64,000 nt of DNA from Isachenkonia alkalipeptolytica (GTDB lineage: Bacteria > Bacillota > Clostridia > Peptostreptococcales > T1SED10-28). The position numbers were made by a program, and so were the translations under genes. The notes beneath the pieces are model-generated. The model was not told the DNA's origin and made no database searches. It saw nothing but the letters and a program-made list of their open reading frames with translations. The stretch spans positions 1 through 64,000 of the forward strand of contig NZ_SUMG01000013.1 in NCBI RefSeq assembly GCF_009910325.1, written 5' to 3'. Within the stretch, counting starts at the first letter, position 1, and every line of letters starts with the position of its first letter. Below are positions 16,998 through 26,518 of this stretch, one piece after another.

Positions 16998-19259
16998 CTA
17001 AGGTCCTGAAATAATTTCTAGGGCCCGGCGATAGATTTCCTCGGACAGCACACTGGGTCCTCCGATAAAAGAGAAGGTTTCCATTACCCCTAAAATTCCC
17101 TGGGCTTCCCGGGATATTTCTTCTTTTCGGGTATATATTATGGGAACCTCTAAAATCGATGCCGCCACTGCGTCCACATAACTGGCTCCGTTCACAAAAT
17201 TCACTCGGGATCCTTCACTGCCGTAGGCGTTAAACACCATTAGGCTGGTCCCGTATCGATCCTCTCCGTATACCTGATCTCCGGCTATACGCTTTACCTC
17301 TCCCTCTACTAAATCCTCCAGGGATTGTTGTACCTCTGGGGATACCACGGCCTCTCCCCCAATGATCACCAGATTTTCAATCCCCTCTTCCCGAATCACC
17401 GATTCGGTTGCCTTCGGCACCCCGTCGGATACCAACAGAATCGGATACCCCTTTTTATGGGCAATGGGCCCTGCTAATAGGGCGTCCACCAGAGCATCTC
17501 CCCGGGTAATCATTGCGGTTCTTTCCCCTAAGTCCTGTCGGTTTTCCTGCTGCTGTAGACTCAGGGTTTTCTTTGTCACCTCTGCGGCGGTCGTGTATCG
17601 GTTGCCTCCTTCAAGGCTTATCCTCTTGGTTTTAACGCCTTCTAGCTGGAGGAAAGTCTCCACCGAGGGCTCTAAGGCCTTTTCTCCGCCGATGAGAATC
17701 ACTTTCTCCGTACCCAGGTCTTTGATGCCCTGCAGCACACTGGGATGAAGGCTTCCGGCGGCGGTTAGGAAAATCGGTGCCTGAAGCTCACCGGCCAAGG
17801 CACTGGCCGTCAGTCCGTCCACCACATTCGGCCGATCTTGGGGACCGTCTCCCCGGACCAGAATTGCGGTGTCTGCTCCTTGGTCTCCGTATTTCTCCAA
17901 GGCGATCTTGTAGGCGGTTTCGTAGCGATTTGCCCCGGAAATCCTTCGGTTTTCAGATTCTTCTGTCGGCTCATGGGGCCGTAGGGTCCGTAGGGCGGAG
18001 TAACTATCCAGAATTCCCTGGCCGTAATCCAGTTCATTGTACCCCTCGCCCCGGGTAGTATGATCCCGAAGAAGGTTTCGAATCTCCCCGGGGGTAAGAT
18101 CCGGTTCCATACTTTTAACCAAGCCCACCACTCCACTAATCTGTGGAGCCGCCATGGAGGTTCCGCTGTTGAATTCATATTTTCCCTGCAACACCGTGCT
18201 GTAAATCCCTTCCCCCGGTGCCATAACATCCAGTCCCTCTCCGTAATTGGAAAAGACCGACCGTATTCCCTGGGGATTCACGGATCCTACGGAAAGCACC
18301 GTGGGATAAGCCGCAGGATACTGCAGCCCTTTTAACCCGTCATTTCCCGTAGCCGCCACCACAGTGATGCCCTCTTCCTCCGCTAATTCCAAGGCACCCT
18401 GGATAAGTTGACTGGGTTGTGTGCTTCCGAAGGATATATTAATCACATCGGATTCAATGTCAATGGCATGTAAAATCCCTTCATAAATCCAGTGATTCTT
18501 TCCCTTTCCTTCGTCATCCAAAACCTTTATGGGAACCAGGGTAACCTGCTCCATCACCCCGGCGGTGACACCGTAGCCTCCGATAATCCCCGCCACATGG
18601 GTGCCGTGTCCGTTGCGATCCATGGGATCCTGAAGAGCCCCGTCATCCACAAGGTTTCTTCCCAAGCTCCGATCAATTCGGTCTCGAACTCCCGGATGAG
18701 TATAATCTATGCCGGTATCCAGTACGGAAACCTTTACGGACTCCCTACCGGTTTCAATTTCCCAGGCTTCCTTAAGAAAGAGCATGTCATAATGCCAGCG
18801 CTGACTGGGATGAATCGTTCTTCCCGACTCTTGAGAGACCACCACCGACCGATTAGCCTCCACAAAGTTAACGGGAACCTCCTCGGCCTTGGCCGTGGCC
18901 TGAAAATGATTTTTTGCCTCTTTCCAGTTCTTCCATCCTTCGTCAAAATCCACTACATATGTAAAACCCATTCGGTTTGTGATTTTTTCCTTTGCTTCCC
19001 GGTTTCGGGAGCTGCTTTGCAGTTGAAATCCTTCCTTCTCAAGACTTCTAATGAAACCCTGATAGGATCCGTCTTCAAGGTTACCCGCGGTATTTACAAT
19101 CAGCTGGGTAATTTCTTTTTCTCCCTGTTCTGCCTCTTCTAGGTTTAGATCCCATTGGTGAGCCTTTTCCCAGTTGTACTCCGCTCCGAAGGGAAAGCCA
19201 ATGGATGTAAGTAGAAATAGGGTTACAAAAAGAACCATCCACTTTTGTCTTGTTAACAT
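16998..19259 (-). CDS. Subtilisin-like S8 protease with C-terminal CWB2 repeats
   Basis: This is a secreted, wall-bound serine protease. A signal peptide and a prodomain-like region (about 25-150) precede the S8 domain. Counting from the ATG, D181 in SVLDTGID, H218 in NGHGTHVAG and S368 in SGTSMAAP form the triad. Three CWB2 repeats fill residues about 435-753, starting RRISGANRYETA. GAGGTG sits 7 bases before the ATG at 19259 but only 1 before the upstream TTG at 19265, so I chose the ATG. Possible roles are peptide nutrition and processing of surface proteins. A second subtilase of the same design is at 28305. Confidence 0.94.
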   Translation of the reverse strand: MLTRQKWMVLFVTLFLLTSIGFPFGAEYNWEKAHQWDLNLEEAEQGEKEITQLIVNTAGNLEDGSYQGFIRSLEKEGFQLQSSSRNREAKEKITNRMGFTYVVDFDEGWKNWKEAKNHFQATAKAEEVPVNFVEANRSVVVSQESGRTIHPSQRWHYDMLFLKEAWEIETGRESVKVSVLDTGIDYTHPGVRDRIDRSLGRNLVDDGALQDPMDRNGHGTHVAGIIGGYGVTAGVMEQVTLVPIKVLDDEGKGKNHWIYEGILHAIDIESDVINISFGSTQPSQLIQGALELAEEEGITVVAATGNDGLKGLQYPAAYPTVLSVGSVNPQGIRSVFSNYGEGLDVMAPGEGIYSTVLQGKYEFNSGTSMAAPQISGVVGLVKSMEPDLTPGEIRNLLRDHTTRGEGYNELDYGQGILDSYSALRTLRPHEPTEESENRRISGANRYETAYKIALEKYGDQGADTAILVRGDGPQDRPNVVDGLTASALAGELQAPIFLTAAGSLHPSVLQGIKDLGTEKVILIGGEKALEPSVETFLQLEGVKTKRISLEGGNRYTTAAEVTKKTLSLQQQENRQDLGERTAMITRGDALVDALLAGPIAHKKGYPILLVSDGVPKATESVIREEGIENLVIIGGEAVVSPEVQQSLEDLVEGEVKRIAGDQVYGEDRYGTSLMVFNAYGSEGSRVNFVNGASYVDAVAASILEVPIIYTRKEEISREAQGILGVMETFSFIGGPSVLSEEIYRRALEIISGP

Positions 19260-19381
19260 AATCAATCACCTCAAGTATTACTATAGCACAAAATCCTCTT
19301 CGGTTTATCTATTTTTTGTAAATTTTTATTATTAATTTAAAAATTGTGACCAATGACTTAGGATGAAAGAGGTGACAAGCA

Positions 19382-19413
19382 AAAGACCCCACAGCTTTCA
19401 CTGCAGGGTCTTT
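19382..19413 (-). terminator. Intrinsic terminator of the flippase operon
   Basis: AAAGACCC and GGGTCTTT form the stem, with an inner CAG/CTG pair. On the minus strand the stem is followed by TTTTGCTTG. It ends the operon running from 23.4 kb to 19.5 kb and separates it from the subtilase gene. Confidence 0.75.
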
Positions 19414-19554
19414 AATCAGGAGGACACATCCAAATGATGCCTATGTGTCATATTTCCGTATAAGCTTTTTATATTCCTATATTCTTTCTCATAAATCTAC
19501 TATATATAGTGTATCATTCTTCCTAAGGTTACACAAGGGGCTAGTCCTAAAAAC

Positions 19555-20373
19555 CTAAGTATCCTTCAAACTGTTTAAGTGTTCTAAATACAAATAGGCC
19601 CCGGCTAAAAAAATCGCTCCTGCCATCAACTCTAAAGATTCTTCAAATACAAAGTCCATTAAAAAGAAACCGGGGATGCTTCCACCGAAAAACAGGTCGC
19701 TGATTCGATTGCCCACCCGCTGATAGAAGTTATTGATCCACCGAAACAGTGAGGTCCCGGCGGCGGTGGCATAGAAAAGCCCCCCAAGAATTAAATACAT
19801 ACGGGTTTCCACGAAGCGAAAGGCTTTATTCCAATACCGGAGAAAGCCAAAAATAATTGGAAAAATCATCACCCCGAAAAATCCGGCCTCCACAAGATTT
19901 CTATTCATATCCCAAAAATGGACGAAGTAACGCCCTTGGATATGTCGGGGGTCTCCCGCATCTTCAATAATCATCATGGCAAAGGTGGCGGCGATCAACA
20001 GCCAGAGAATCTTTCCGCTTCGGTCCTTACGCTCTTCATAGATCCCGGCGATACGCCCGCTGGTAACCACCACTAAGGACATCACCGCCCACTGACCGAT
20101 TTCCACCGGTCCCCGATTACGAAAGGCATGCCACCAAAAACCCCGGTCCGAGGAAATGCCAAAAATGTTTTGAAAATCAATAAGGTACATCCCCGCCCAA
20201 AAGATTGATAAAAAGGCCAGACCCATGGCAATGATCCCCAGGGCTTTTTTATGAACGGAAAGCTGAAAGGTGGTAAAAAAGTCTGTGAAAAAAGATAGGG
20301 CTTTTCTCATCATTGTGGGCTGTTCTTTTCCGTTGTTTTTTCCATTGTTCTGTTCCGTCGCTTTATTATTCAT
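19555..20373 (-). CDS. Multispanning membrane protein of unknown function
   Basis: I do not recognise this 272-residue protein. It has a polar N-terminus of about 20 residues and then roughly six hydrophobic segments (for example ALGIIAMGLAFLSIFWAGMY, ILWLLIAATFAMMII and FGVMIFPIIFGFL). Charged and aromatic loops such as EDAGDPRHIQGRYFVHFWDMN look specific enough to be functional. GGGAGG lies before the ATG. It is the last gene of an operon after the Wzy-like polymerase and the MurJ-type flippase, 38 bases after the latter, so a part in export of a lipid-linked glycan is the obvious guess. Confidence 0.8.
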   Translation of the reverse strand: MNNKATEQNNGKNNGKEQPTMMRKALSFFTDFFTTFQLSVHKKALGIIAMGLAFLSIFWAGMYLIDFQNIFGISSDRGFWWHAFRNRGPVEIGQWAVMSLVVVTSGRIAGIYEERKDRSGKILWLLIAATFAMMIIEDAGDPRHIQGRYFVHFWDMNRNLVEAGFFGVMIFPIIFGFLRYWNKAFRFVETRMYLILGGLFYATAAGTSLFRWINNFYQRVGNRISDLFFGGSIPGFFLMDFVFEESLELMAGAIFLAGAYLYLEHLNSLKDT

Positions 20374-20411
20374 TATTTCCTCCCGTTTCCTCCATTAATT
20401 GAGGCCTTGTT

Positions 20412-21968
20412 TTATTTTATAAACCCTCGAAGCTTTGCAAGAACCCCTTGGGTAAGAAGAGCCACCTCTTCGATTTTCAGTAGCCTGGCGACAATATAAT
20501 AAACCACTGCCCCTATAAAGATCGTGGAAAATAGAGCGCTAAACTCTTGCATCCTTCCCTGATAAAGAAAATCCGTAATCCATCGATTGAAAAAATACAC
20601 CACGGGAAGCATGACCAGGGCGGCGGTGGCGCTTTTAAAGAAACATCTGAGGATTTTTTTTCCCATAATGTGTCCCATTTTCCTTCGAAGGCTCCACAAA
20701 AGCAGGGCACTGGCAATAATCCCGGAAAGTCCTGTCGCCAGAGCCAATCCCCCATGGCCTAAGGGTCCGATGAGAATAAAGTTCAAAATAATATTTCCCA
20801 CCACGGCGATAATCCCCATATTCATGGGAGTTTTGGTATCCTGCAGGGAATAAAACACCCGACTGACAATATCCTTAAAGCTAAAGCCCATCAGTCCCAC
20901 GGTATAAAACCGAAAAGCCCGGGCGGTCATTGCCGTCGCCCGACTGTCAAACTCTCCCCGCTCAAAGAACAAATAAATCATAGAGGGAGCCAACACGATA
21001 ATCCCCACCATCACAGGAAGCACCACAATCATGGTGGTGTTTAGGGAACTGCTCATTATTTCCAGGGTGGTATTTTTATCCTCTTTCCGGGTTTCCTTCG
21101 ATAGCATAGGAAAAATCACCGTTACCACCGCTAGAACAAATACGCTTAAAAATAAAGAGTTGAGCTTTGCCGCATAGTTCAGGGCGGAGATACTCCCCTC
21201 GGCCAATCGAGAGGCTAAAGTCTTATCCACCACCGTATTCACGTGAAAGGCCATGGTACCGATAATTACCGGCCCCATCAGTGCGAAAACCTTTTTTATG
21301 TAGGGCTTATACTCGGGAAACTCCAATCGGAATTTCAGCCCCAGCTTTCGGGATTTCGGCACCTGAATCAACATTTGTACCGCTGCCCCTAATACTGCGG
21401 CGATCATAAGTCCCGTAATACCGAACTGGGAAAAACCCAGTAAAAAGAAGATGTAAACTAAATTAAAGGGCACCCCCACAAAGGCGGGGAGGAAAAAATG
21501 CTCTTTATTGTTTAAATAGGCATGTAACACATAGTTGGTGGATAAAAACATCACCATGGGATAGCCGATCCGGGTAAGGCGCACCGCCAAATCAAACTGT
21601 TCTCCCTCGAAGCCCGATCCTAAAATCCTGATGATTATAGGAGCGAAGATGATCCCGAGGATACTAAAGGCCATGGAAAGCCCTAAAATAATAATCAAAA
21701 GCCACCCGGAAAAAAGGTTTTGTTTCTCCTTCCCTAAGCGGTCTTCCACCTCGGAAAGGACTGGTATCAACGTGGTTTTAATCGCGGCTCCCACCACCGA
21801 CATCACAATGGTACAGGCGGTCATGGCGATGAAAAAGGCGTCGGTCTCCATACCGCTTCCGAATTGGGCCGCAATTAATATCTCCCGAAGAAATCCTAAA
21901 AATTTACTGAGCAACGTAAATACCATAATCACCACTACGGATTTCGCTGCTTTCTCCCCCATACTCAT
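20412..21968 (-). CDS. murJ: MurJ/MviN-family lipid-linked precursor flippase
   Basis: This is a polytopic protein of about 518 residues with 13 to 14 hydrophobic segments, typical of the MurJ branch of the MOP exporters. The opening KSVVVIMVFTLLSKFLGFLR and the following EILIAAQFGSGMETDAFF match the usual MurJ N-terminus. MurJ flips lipid II, and related MviN proteins in C. difficile wall-polymer loci are thought to flip other undecaprenyl-linked glycans. Standing directly after a Wzy-like gene (15-base gap), this copy may serve the surface polymer rather than general murein synthesis. Of the candidate starts, the ATG at 21968 has AAGG at the best distance. Confidence 0.88.
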   Translation of the reverse strand: MSMGEKAAKSVVVIMVFTLLSKFLGFLREILIAAQFGSGMETDAFFIAMTACTIVMSVVGAAIKTTLIPVLSEVEDRLGKEKQNLFSGWLLIIILGLSMAFSILGIIFAPIIIRILGSGFEGEQFDLAVRLTRIGYPMVMFLSTNYVLHAYLNNKEHFFLPAFVGVPFNLVYIFFLLGFSQFGITGLMIAAVLGAAVQMLIQVPKSRKLGLKFRLEFPEYKPYIKKVFALMGPVIIGTMAFHVNTVVDKTLASRLAEGSISALNYAAKLNSLFLSVFVLAVVTVIFPMLSKETRKEDKNTTLEIMSSSLNTTMIVVLPVMVGIIVLAPSMIYLFFERGEFDSRATAMTARAFRFYTVGLMGFSFKDIVSRVFYSLQDTKTPMNMGIIAVVGNIILNFILIGPLGHGGLALATGLSGIIASALLLWSLRRKMGHIMGKKILRCFFKSATAALVMLPVVYFFNRWITDFLYQGRMQEFSALFSTIFIGAVVYYIVARLLKIEEVALLTQGVLAKLRGFIK

Positions 21969-21983
21969 AAGCATCCTTCTTTC

Positions 21984-23432
21984 TTAATCAGAAACACTTC
22001 TTTTTCGAACACGATATCCGTCGTAAATGGCTATGAAAATCACATAGGCCGGAAATAGTTGTAGGTGGTAAAAGCTCCCCGCCATAATGTTAAAGGCCAT
22101 TAGGGCCGCCGTGGCGGAAAATAGGAAGGTGTAGTACCACTGTTCATCCTTCTCCTTGGGAAATTTGAAAATATTATGGAGATACAGGGCGATAAACAGC
22201 GTCAGGCCGATTATCCCGTATCGTCTCAGAATCAACAGATATTCGTTATCCACCGCCGCTTCCTGATACTCCCCTTTTTCCGGACCGTTTCCGATGATAA
22301 TGGAGCCCTGGGCAATGGCAAAATGCTCTTCCCATACGTTGAACCGAGCGAAAATACTCAGTCCCTCATTGACCGTATCCTGCATTCGGTAAGCCACCCC
22401 GTGACTTCCTCTAGAACGCTGGCGATCGTCATCCCGGTCGGCCTTATCCTGATCCCGGTCCCTTTCTTCGTCATCAAAGAAATGATCCCAGGCGGATACC
22501 ACCGCATCCTCTACGGTATAGCGCACCGCAAAGTATGCCGGGCGTAAATAGTCTTCGTAAGTCGCCATGGTAAAGGTTATAAAAAAGTTGCTGAGAAGCC
22601 CGATGATCAAAAAGGCGGCAACCATCCTTCCCAGACTCATAAGGTTCTTTCCTTTTTTCAGGACAAGGTATACCAGGGCTGCCACAAACAGTCCTCCGGT
22701 GACCGCAATAATGGCGGTTCTGGAAACCGTAAGCAGTAAGCTCATCCATGTGGCCGCCACTAAGGCGATGTTTTTTCTTCGATCATTCCAAAACCCTTCC
22801 CGGTCAAAGAGGAAGTAGGCAAAGTAATAAAGCAAAAACAACATCATCAAGCCCCCGAAAAAGTTGGGGTTCCCGATGGTTCCAATTACCCGGGAGTTTC
22901 GAATGATTCTTTCCACATGATGGGCCGGTCCGAATAAGGGACTGAACCATCGATTGAAATATAGAAAGTTAAAATACTGGGCCCAGTTAATGGCCAGTAA
23001 AATTCCCACGGTATAGTTAACAAAGGTGGTAATCTTTTCAAAATTCAAGGCTTCTTTTTTGATATCCTTAAACAACACCACAATAAAGGTATACATTACC
23101 AAATACTTAAACACCCGGACAAACTCCATCAAATCCCCCATGCGAAGGGGATCTCCAAAGCGGATAATCGCATTCCCCAGGGATATGGCCATGGAAATGC
23201 CCAGAAGGATCAAAATAACATTAAACGGTTTTAACACCACCTCTTTTAAGTAGCTTCGCTTATAAAAAAGGTACACCAGCATCACCGGTACAAAAATCTC
23301 TTCCAGCCTTACCGCGGGAAAACCGGATATAATATTGATTGACGGTGTAAATAACACCAGGGCAAAAATAAACAGCGTGATTTTCATTCCGTTGTTCTCC
23401 ATCCATCCCATTAATTCATTGACTTTTCTCAT
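21984..23432 (-). CDS. O-antigen ligase/polymerase family (Wzy-like) membrane protein
   Basis: This protein of about 482 residues has around ten membrane segments and the large extracytoplasmic loop typical of Wzy_C (PF04932-type) proteins. The loop contains a very charged stretch (DDEERDRDQDKADRDD) that is unusual in length. Such proteins polymerise or ligate lipid-linked oligosaccharides outside the membrane. It heads an operon with a flippase and an unknown membrane protein and has a clear promoter about 75 bases upstream. The reading frame extends back to a TTG at 23468; the ATG at 23432 has AGGG about 9 bases before it. A second Wzy-like gene is at 35775. Confidence 0.85.
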   Translation of the reverse strand: MRKVNELMGWMENNGMKITLFIFALVLFTPSINIISGFPAVRLEEIFVPVMLVYLFYKRSYLKEVVLKPFNVILILLGISMAISLGNAIIRFGDPLRMGDLMEFVRVFKYLVMYTFIVVLFKDIKKEALNFEKITTFVNYTVGILLAINWAQYFNFLYFNRWFSPLFGPAHHVERIIRNSRVIGTIGNPNFFGGLMMLFLLYYFAYFLFDREGFWNDRRKNIALVAATWMSLLLTVSRTAIIAVTGGLFVAALVYLVLKKGKNLMSLGRMVAAFLIIGLLSNFFITFTMATYEDYLRPAYFAVRYTVEDAVVSAWDHFFDDEERDRDQDKADRDDDRQRSRGSHGVAYRMQDTVNEGLSIFARFNVWEEHFAIAQGSIIIGNGPEKGEYQEAAVDNEYLLILRRYGIIGLTLFIALYLHNIFKFPKEKDEQWYYTFLFSATAALMAFNIMAGSFYHLQLFPAYVIFIAIYDGYRVRKRSVSD

Positions 23433-23507
23433 GCATCCCATCCCTTTTTTTATGATCGTCCTATACAATAGCCCCTATGGCTATAATCTTCAAAATATAC
23501 TCTGCTT

Positions 23508-23536
23508 ATTATATCATTGGAAAGGAAAGGATTCAA
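23508..23536 (-). promoter_or_regulatory. Sigma-A promoter of the Wzy-flippase operon
   Basis: On the minus strand TTGAAT (23531-23536) and TATAAT (23508-23513) are separated by 17 bases, a near-consensus arrangement. Confidence 0.7.
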
Positions 23537-23576
23537 TCAGTTCCCTGAAGGGATTGTTTTTTCTTTTATGAACCAT

Positions 23577-23641
23577 GAACCAAAGGGGACGGAGGTATTC
23601 GGTTCATTTTTTAGCCCGAATACCTCCGTCCCCTTTGGTTC
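23577..23641. repeat. REP-like palindrome with GAACC ends
   Basis: GAACCAAAGGGGACGG and its continuation are mirrored around a loop containing TTCATTTTTTAGC. The loop-side sequence matches the copy that the IS110-type element interrupted, but the outer ends read GAACC/GGTTC instead of TAGCAC/GTGCTA. Confidence 0.85.
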
Positions 23642-23652
23642 CTTTGGGTTTA

Positions 23653-26274
23653 TTATTCCATAGCCCGCAGGCTCTCGTCTAGGATCCAACCGGGGATTGC
23701 CGCTTCTCCGCCGGCGAGATATAGTTTTGATCTCCCTTGTAAATAGGCCCTTACTTGATCATTCAGCCCTCGATTTCCCACAAATAGGATGGGCTTTTCA
23801 AAGGCGGAGGCGGATACGGAGTCCACCATGGATATTCCGTTGGCCAGCACAACCTGATCCTCGGACCAAAAAGCCCCGGCCACCTTAACACCGGTTTCAT
23901 AGCGGTTATTTCCGGCTATCCTTCCTACACTGACCCCGGAAATTTCCTGAAGCTCCTTTTCTACGGATTCTTCAATTACCCCTTCGCCACCGATGATGTG
24001 TAGGGTATCTAGACCCAGGCTTTCAATTTGATCCTTCGTTGCCTGGGGTACGTGACTACTTCCCACCAGTAGGATCGGCATTCCCTGCTTATGGGCGACC
24101 GATCCTACGGAAAGGGCATCGGCCAAGGCGTTTCCTTGAACAATCAAACCTTCCCGGTGATCCACCGACGCCTCCTCCGCAACTTCTGCGGCGGTTTCGT
24201 AGCGGTTATTTCCGGCCACTCTTTTTACCTCTACTCCCAGGTCTTCCAACAGACCGTCGCCCACCGCGGCGGTGCCGCCCATAACGTACACGGTTTCTGC
24301 CCCTAGGGCTCTAATCCCCTCTTTTGTAACATCGGGGATTCGGTCGGTCTGGGTCAGGAGAATCGGCGCATCCACACTACCCGCCAATACACTGGCGGCC
24401 AACGCATCTACGATTTGTGGTTCTCCGTCCACAGAGTCTCCCCGGGCGATAATCACGGTGTCGGTACCATCGGGATAGGCTTCCTTGGCAATGTTTACCG
24501 CAGTTTCGTAGCGGTTGCCGCCATCCACCCGCTGGGGTGTGGTAATAGGCGTTACGGCCTTTTCAGTAGTTCCTTCATCCAGCTGGATTTCTTCGCTGTG
24601 GCGGTCCACCAGTTGTACTGTAATTCCTAGATGGTTGGCATCCACCACACCGCTTTCCTTAGCCGTTACCGGGATTCGGTAAGTGGTTTCTTCGGTGTGA
24701 AGCACCTGGGGGTTCCCCAACAAGGACTGCACATAGTAAAGCCCCGTACCTTCATCTTTTGTACCGCTCCATTGTCCGGTTTCTTCCAAGGGGTTATTAA
24801 AGTTTACAACCTCCCCCCGGGCCTCAAACATGGGGTGATTATCCTCTAGGGCAATGCCTACCGTAAACAAGTTCTCCACATTTTTTAGCTCCACGGAAAA
24901 AACATAATCCTCTCCCGCGTTTACCTCCTCGGGATACTTCACCGTCACCTTCGATGAGCCCGAAGGCTTCTCTTCCATGACCACAGGCTCTTGATCGCTT
25001 GTTACGTAACGGGCCATCCGGGAGATATCCACGGCATCGATCACGCCGTCGTTGTTATAGTCCAGGGCCCTTTCCCAATCATCCTCTTCCGAGGTTTTTC
25101 CCACTGATTCAAACAACCGGTCTAAGTCCTGCTGATCAATGGTGCCGCTATTATTGATATCAAACATCCGGTTTCGGTAAACCCCGTCCATGGTTTCGGG
25201 AGAGCCGATGCCCAGACGCCATAGGGAAACCCCTTTCAGGTCGTATTCCTCGGCCAACTCCTTTTTCGCCTGAATACTTCTGGGATCCTCATAGTAGAAA
25301 TGGTCCTTCAGAATCTCACCGGTTTCGGTGTCTTTTCGCTCCAAATAGGTATAGCCCACCTGCAAGTCGGAATCGAATCGCTCGGTTATCGGGGTGATTT
25401 CAATAATTTCCTGATTCGGGGTTTTCCCTTCAAAGGCCCGAAGCATGGCTTCATACCTGGGGGAAAACACCTGATAACCGGAGTCCTGTTCCCTCCACTG
25501 AACGGGGTTTAAAGAGATCCCCAGTACCAATTTTTCCGGAGCCACCCCGCGGTCAAGGGCCATTTCAATACTTTCCTCTACCAAATCATAGGGGGCCGAG
25601 GCTTTAATCGGCTGGGAATGATCCTTCGTCCCCTGATGATAATCATGACTCATTAATATCAACTGATCCGCAATGTCCCCCAGGGCTTCATGGTCGTAAC
25701 CGTCAAAGTAACCGATCCCCTCGGCTCTGGTTGGATGCACCGCAATGGAAAGCTTATCCTCCGGGCTCATCTCCCGGCGCAAATCCTCCATAAACCGGGT
25801 AAAGGCCTGGCGATAGCCGGACTCTCCCTCCATGGTGTTTTTCAGTCCTTCAAAGTCGATTACAATCCCGTCATACTCCACATCGCTATTGGGATGGAGC
25901 CGTCGATCCCCGATGATTTCCTCAATCAACCGACTTTGGACCTCCGGTCGATCCAGGATTTCTTTAAAGATCTCCGGGTCGTCTAAAAATACGGACTTCA
26001 TCAAGGTGTTCCCTTCCTTTTCCACCTCTTCTAACAGCCTTTCCCCACCACGGCTAGGGATTCGGTAAGTGCTTCCCTGATTGGTATATACAATCTCTCC
26101 GTCTTCTCTTTCGATTTCCCCCCAGCCAATGGATACCTGATCCGAGTACTGGGTGTAGTGGCGCTCTGAGTAGCTTTCAATGGCGTAGAAGGTGTTAATA
26201 AACTCCTCCGCCGACACCACCAGTGTTCCCATTAATAAAACCCAAACCAAAGTCATTGAAATCATTCTCTTCAT
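23653..26274 (-). CDS. GH18-like glycosidase with dockerin, cohesin-like domain and CWB2 repeats
   Basis: This secreted protein has about 873 residues. After the signal peptide, residues about 22-365 form a GH18-like barrel; DGIVIDFE (135-142) is the DxxDxDxE-type motif with E142 as the proton donor, although its second aspartate is replaced by valine. A type I dockerin follows (about 370-425) with calcium loops DINNSGTIDQQD and DYNNDGVIDAVD. A beta-rich domain (about 440-560) looks like a cohesin or related fold. Three CWB2 repeats end the protein. GH18 enzymes cut chitin or beta-N-acetylglucosamine chains, and spore-wall members cut murein. The ATG at 26274 has AAAGGGGGAG before it; the longer frame lacks a signal. 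A dockerin on an already wall-bound protein is odd. Confidence 0.88.
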   Translation of the reverse strand: MKRMISMTLVWVLLMGTLVVSAEEFINTFYAIESYSERHYTQYSDQVSIGWGEIEREDGEIVYTNQGSTYRIPSRGGERLLEEVEKEGNTLMKSVFLDDPEIFKEILDRPEVQSRLIEEIIGDRRLHPNSDVEYDGIVIDFEGLKNTMEGESGYRQAFTRFMEDLRREMSPEDKLSIAVHPTRAEGIGYFDGYDHEALGDIADQLILMSHDYHQGTKDHSQPIKASAPYDLVEESIEMALDRGVAPEKLVLGISLNPVQWREQDSGYQVFSPRYEAMLRAFEGKTPNQEIIEITPITERFDSDLQVGYTYLERKDTETGEILKDHFYYEDPRSIQAKKELAEEYDLKGVSLWRLGIGSPETMDGVYRNRMFDINNSGTIDQQDLDRLFESVGKTSEEDDWERALDYNNDGVIDAVDISRMARYVTSDQEPVVMEEKPSGSSKVTVKYPEEVNAGEDYVFSVELKNVENLFTVGIALEDNHPMFEARGEVVNFNNPLEETGQWSGTKDEGTGLYYVQSLLGNPQVLHTEETTYRIPVTAKESGVVDANHLGITVQLVDRHSEEIQLDEGTTEKAVTPITTPQRVDGGNRYETAVNIAKEAYPDGTDTVIIARGDSVDGEPQIVDALAASVLAGSVDAPILLTQTDRIPDVTKEGIRALGAETVYVMGGTAAVGDGLLEDLGVEVKRVAGNNRYETAAEVAEEASVDHREGLIVQGNALADALSVGSVAHKQGMPILLVGSSHVPQATKDQIESLGLDTLHIIGGEGVIEESVEKELQEISGVSVGRIAGNNRYETGVKVAGAFWSEDQVVLANGISMVDSVSASAFEKPILFVGNRGLNDQVRAYLQGRSKLYLAGGEAAIPGWILDESLRAME

Positions 26275-26443
26275 TGTCTTCTCCCCCTTTAAGTAGTAGC
26301 TTTTCCCTTGTTTAGTAAATGAACACATATCTGAGAATATTGTAACATATTCCCATCTTTTTCCCTAGTATTTACCGGCAATTTTCTATTAGCACTCTTT
26401 TCCATTCCCTTTTTTCCTACTGATGTACGCAATAAAACGAGAC

Positions 26444-26484
26444 AAAAAAGGGCTTGGATCCTTATGACCCAAACACCTTTTTTC
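26444..26484 (-). terminator. Intrinsic terminator after the PPC-Big2-CWB2 gene
   Basis: On the minus strand a stem with G-U pairs (GTGTTTGGGTC with GATCCAAGCCC) is followed by TTTTTT. Confidence 0.7.
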
Positions 26485-26518
26485 ATCGAACTATAATCTA
26501 CCAACGGAAGTCATTCCC

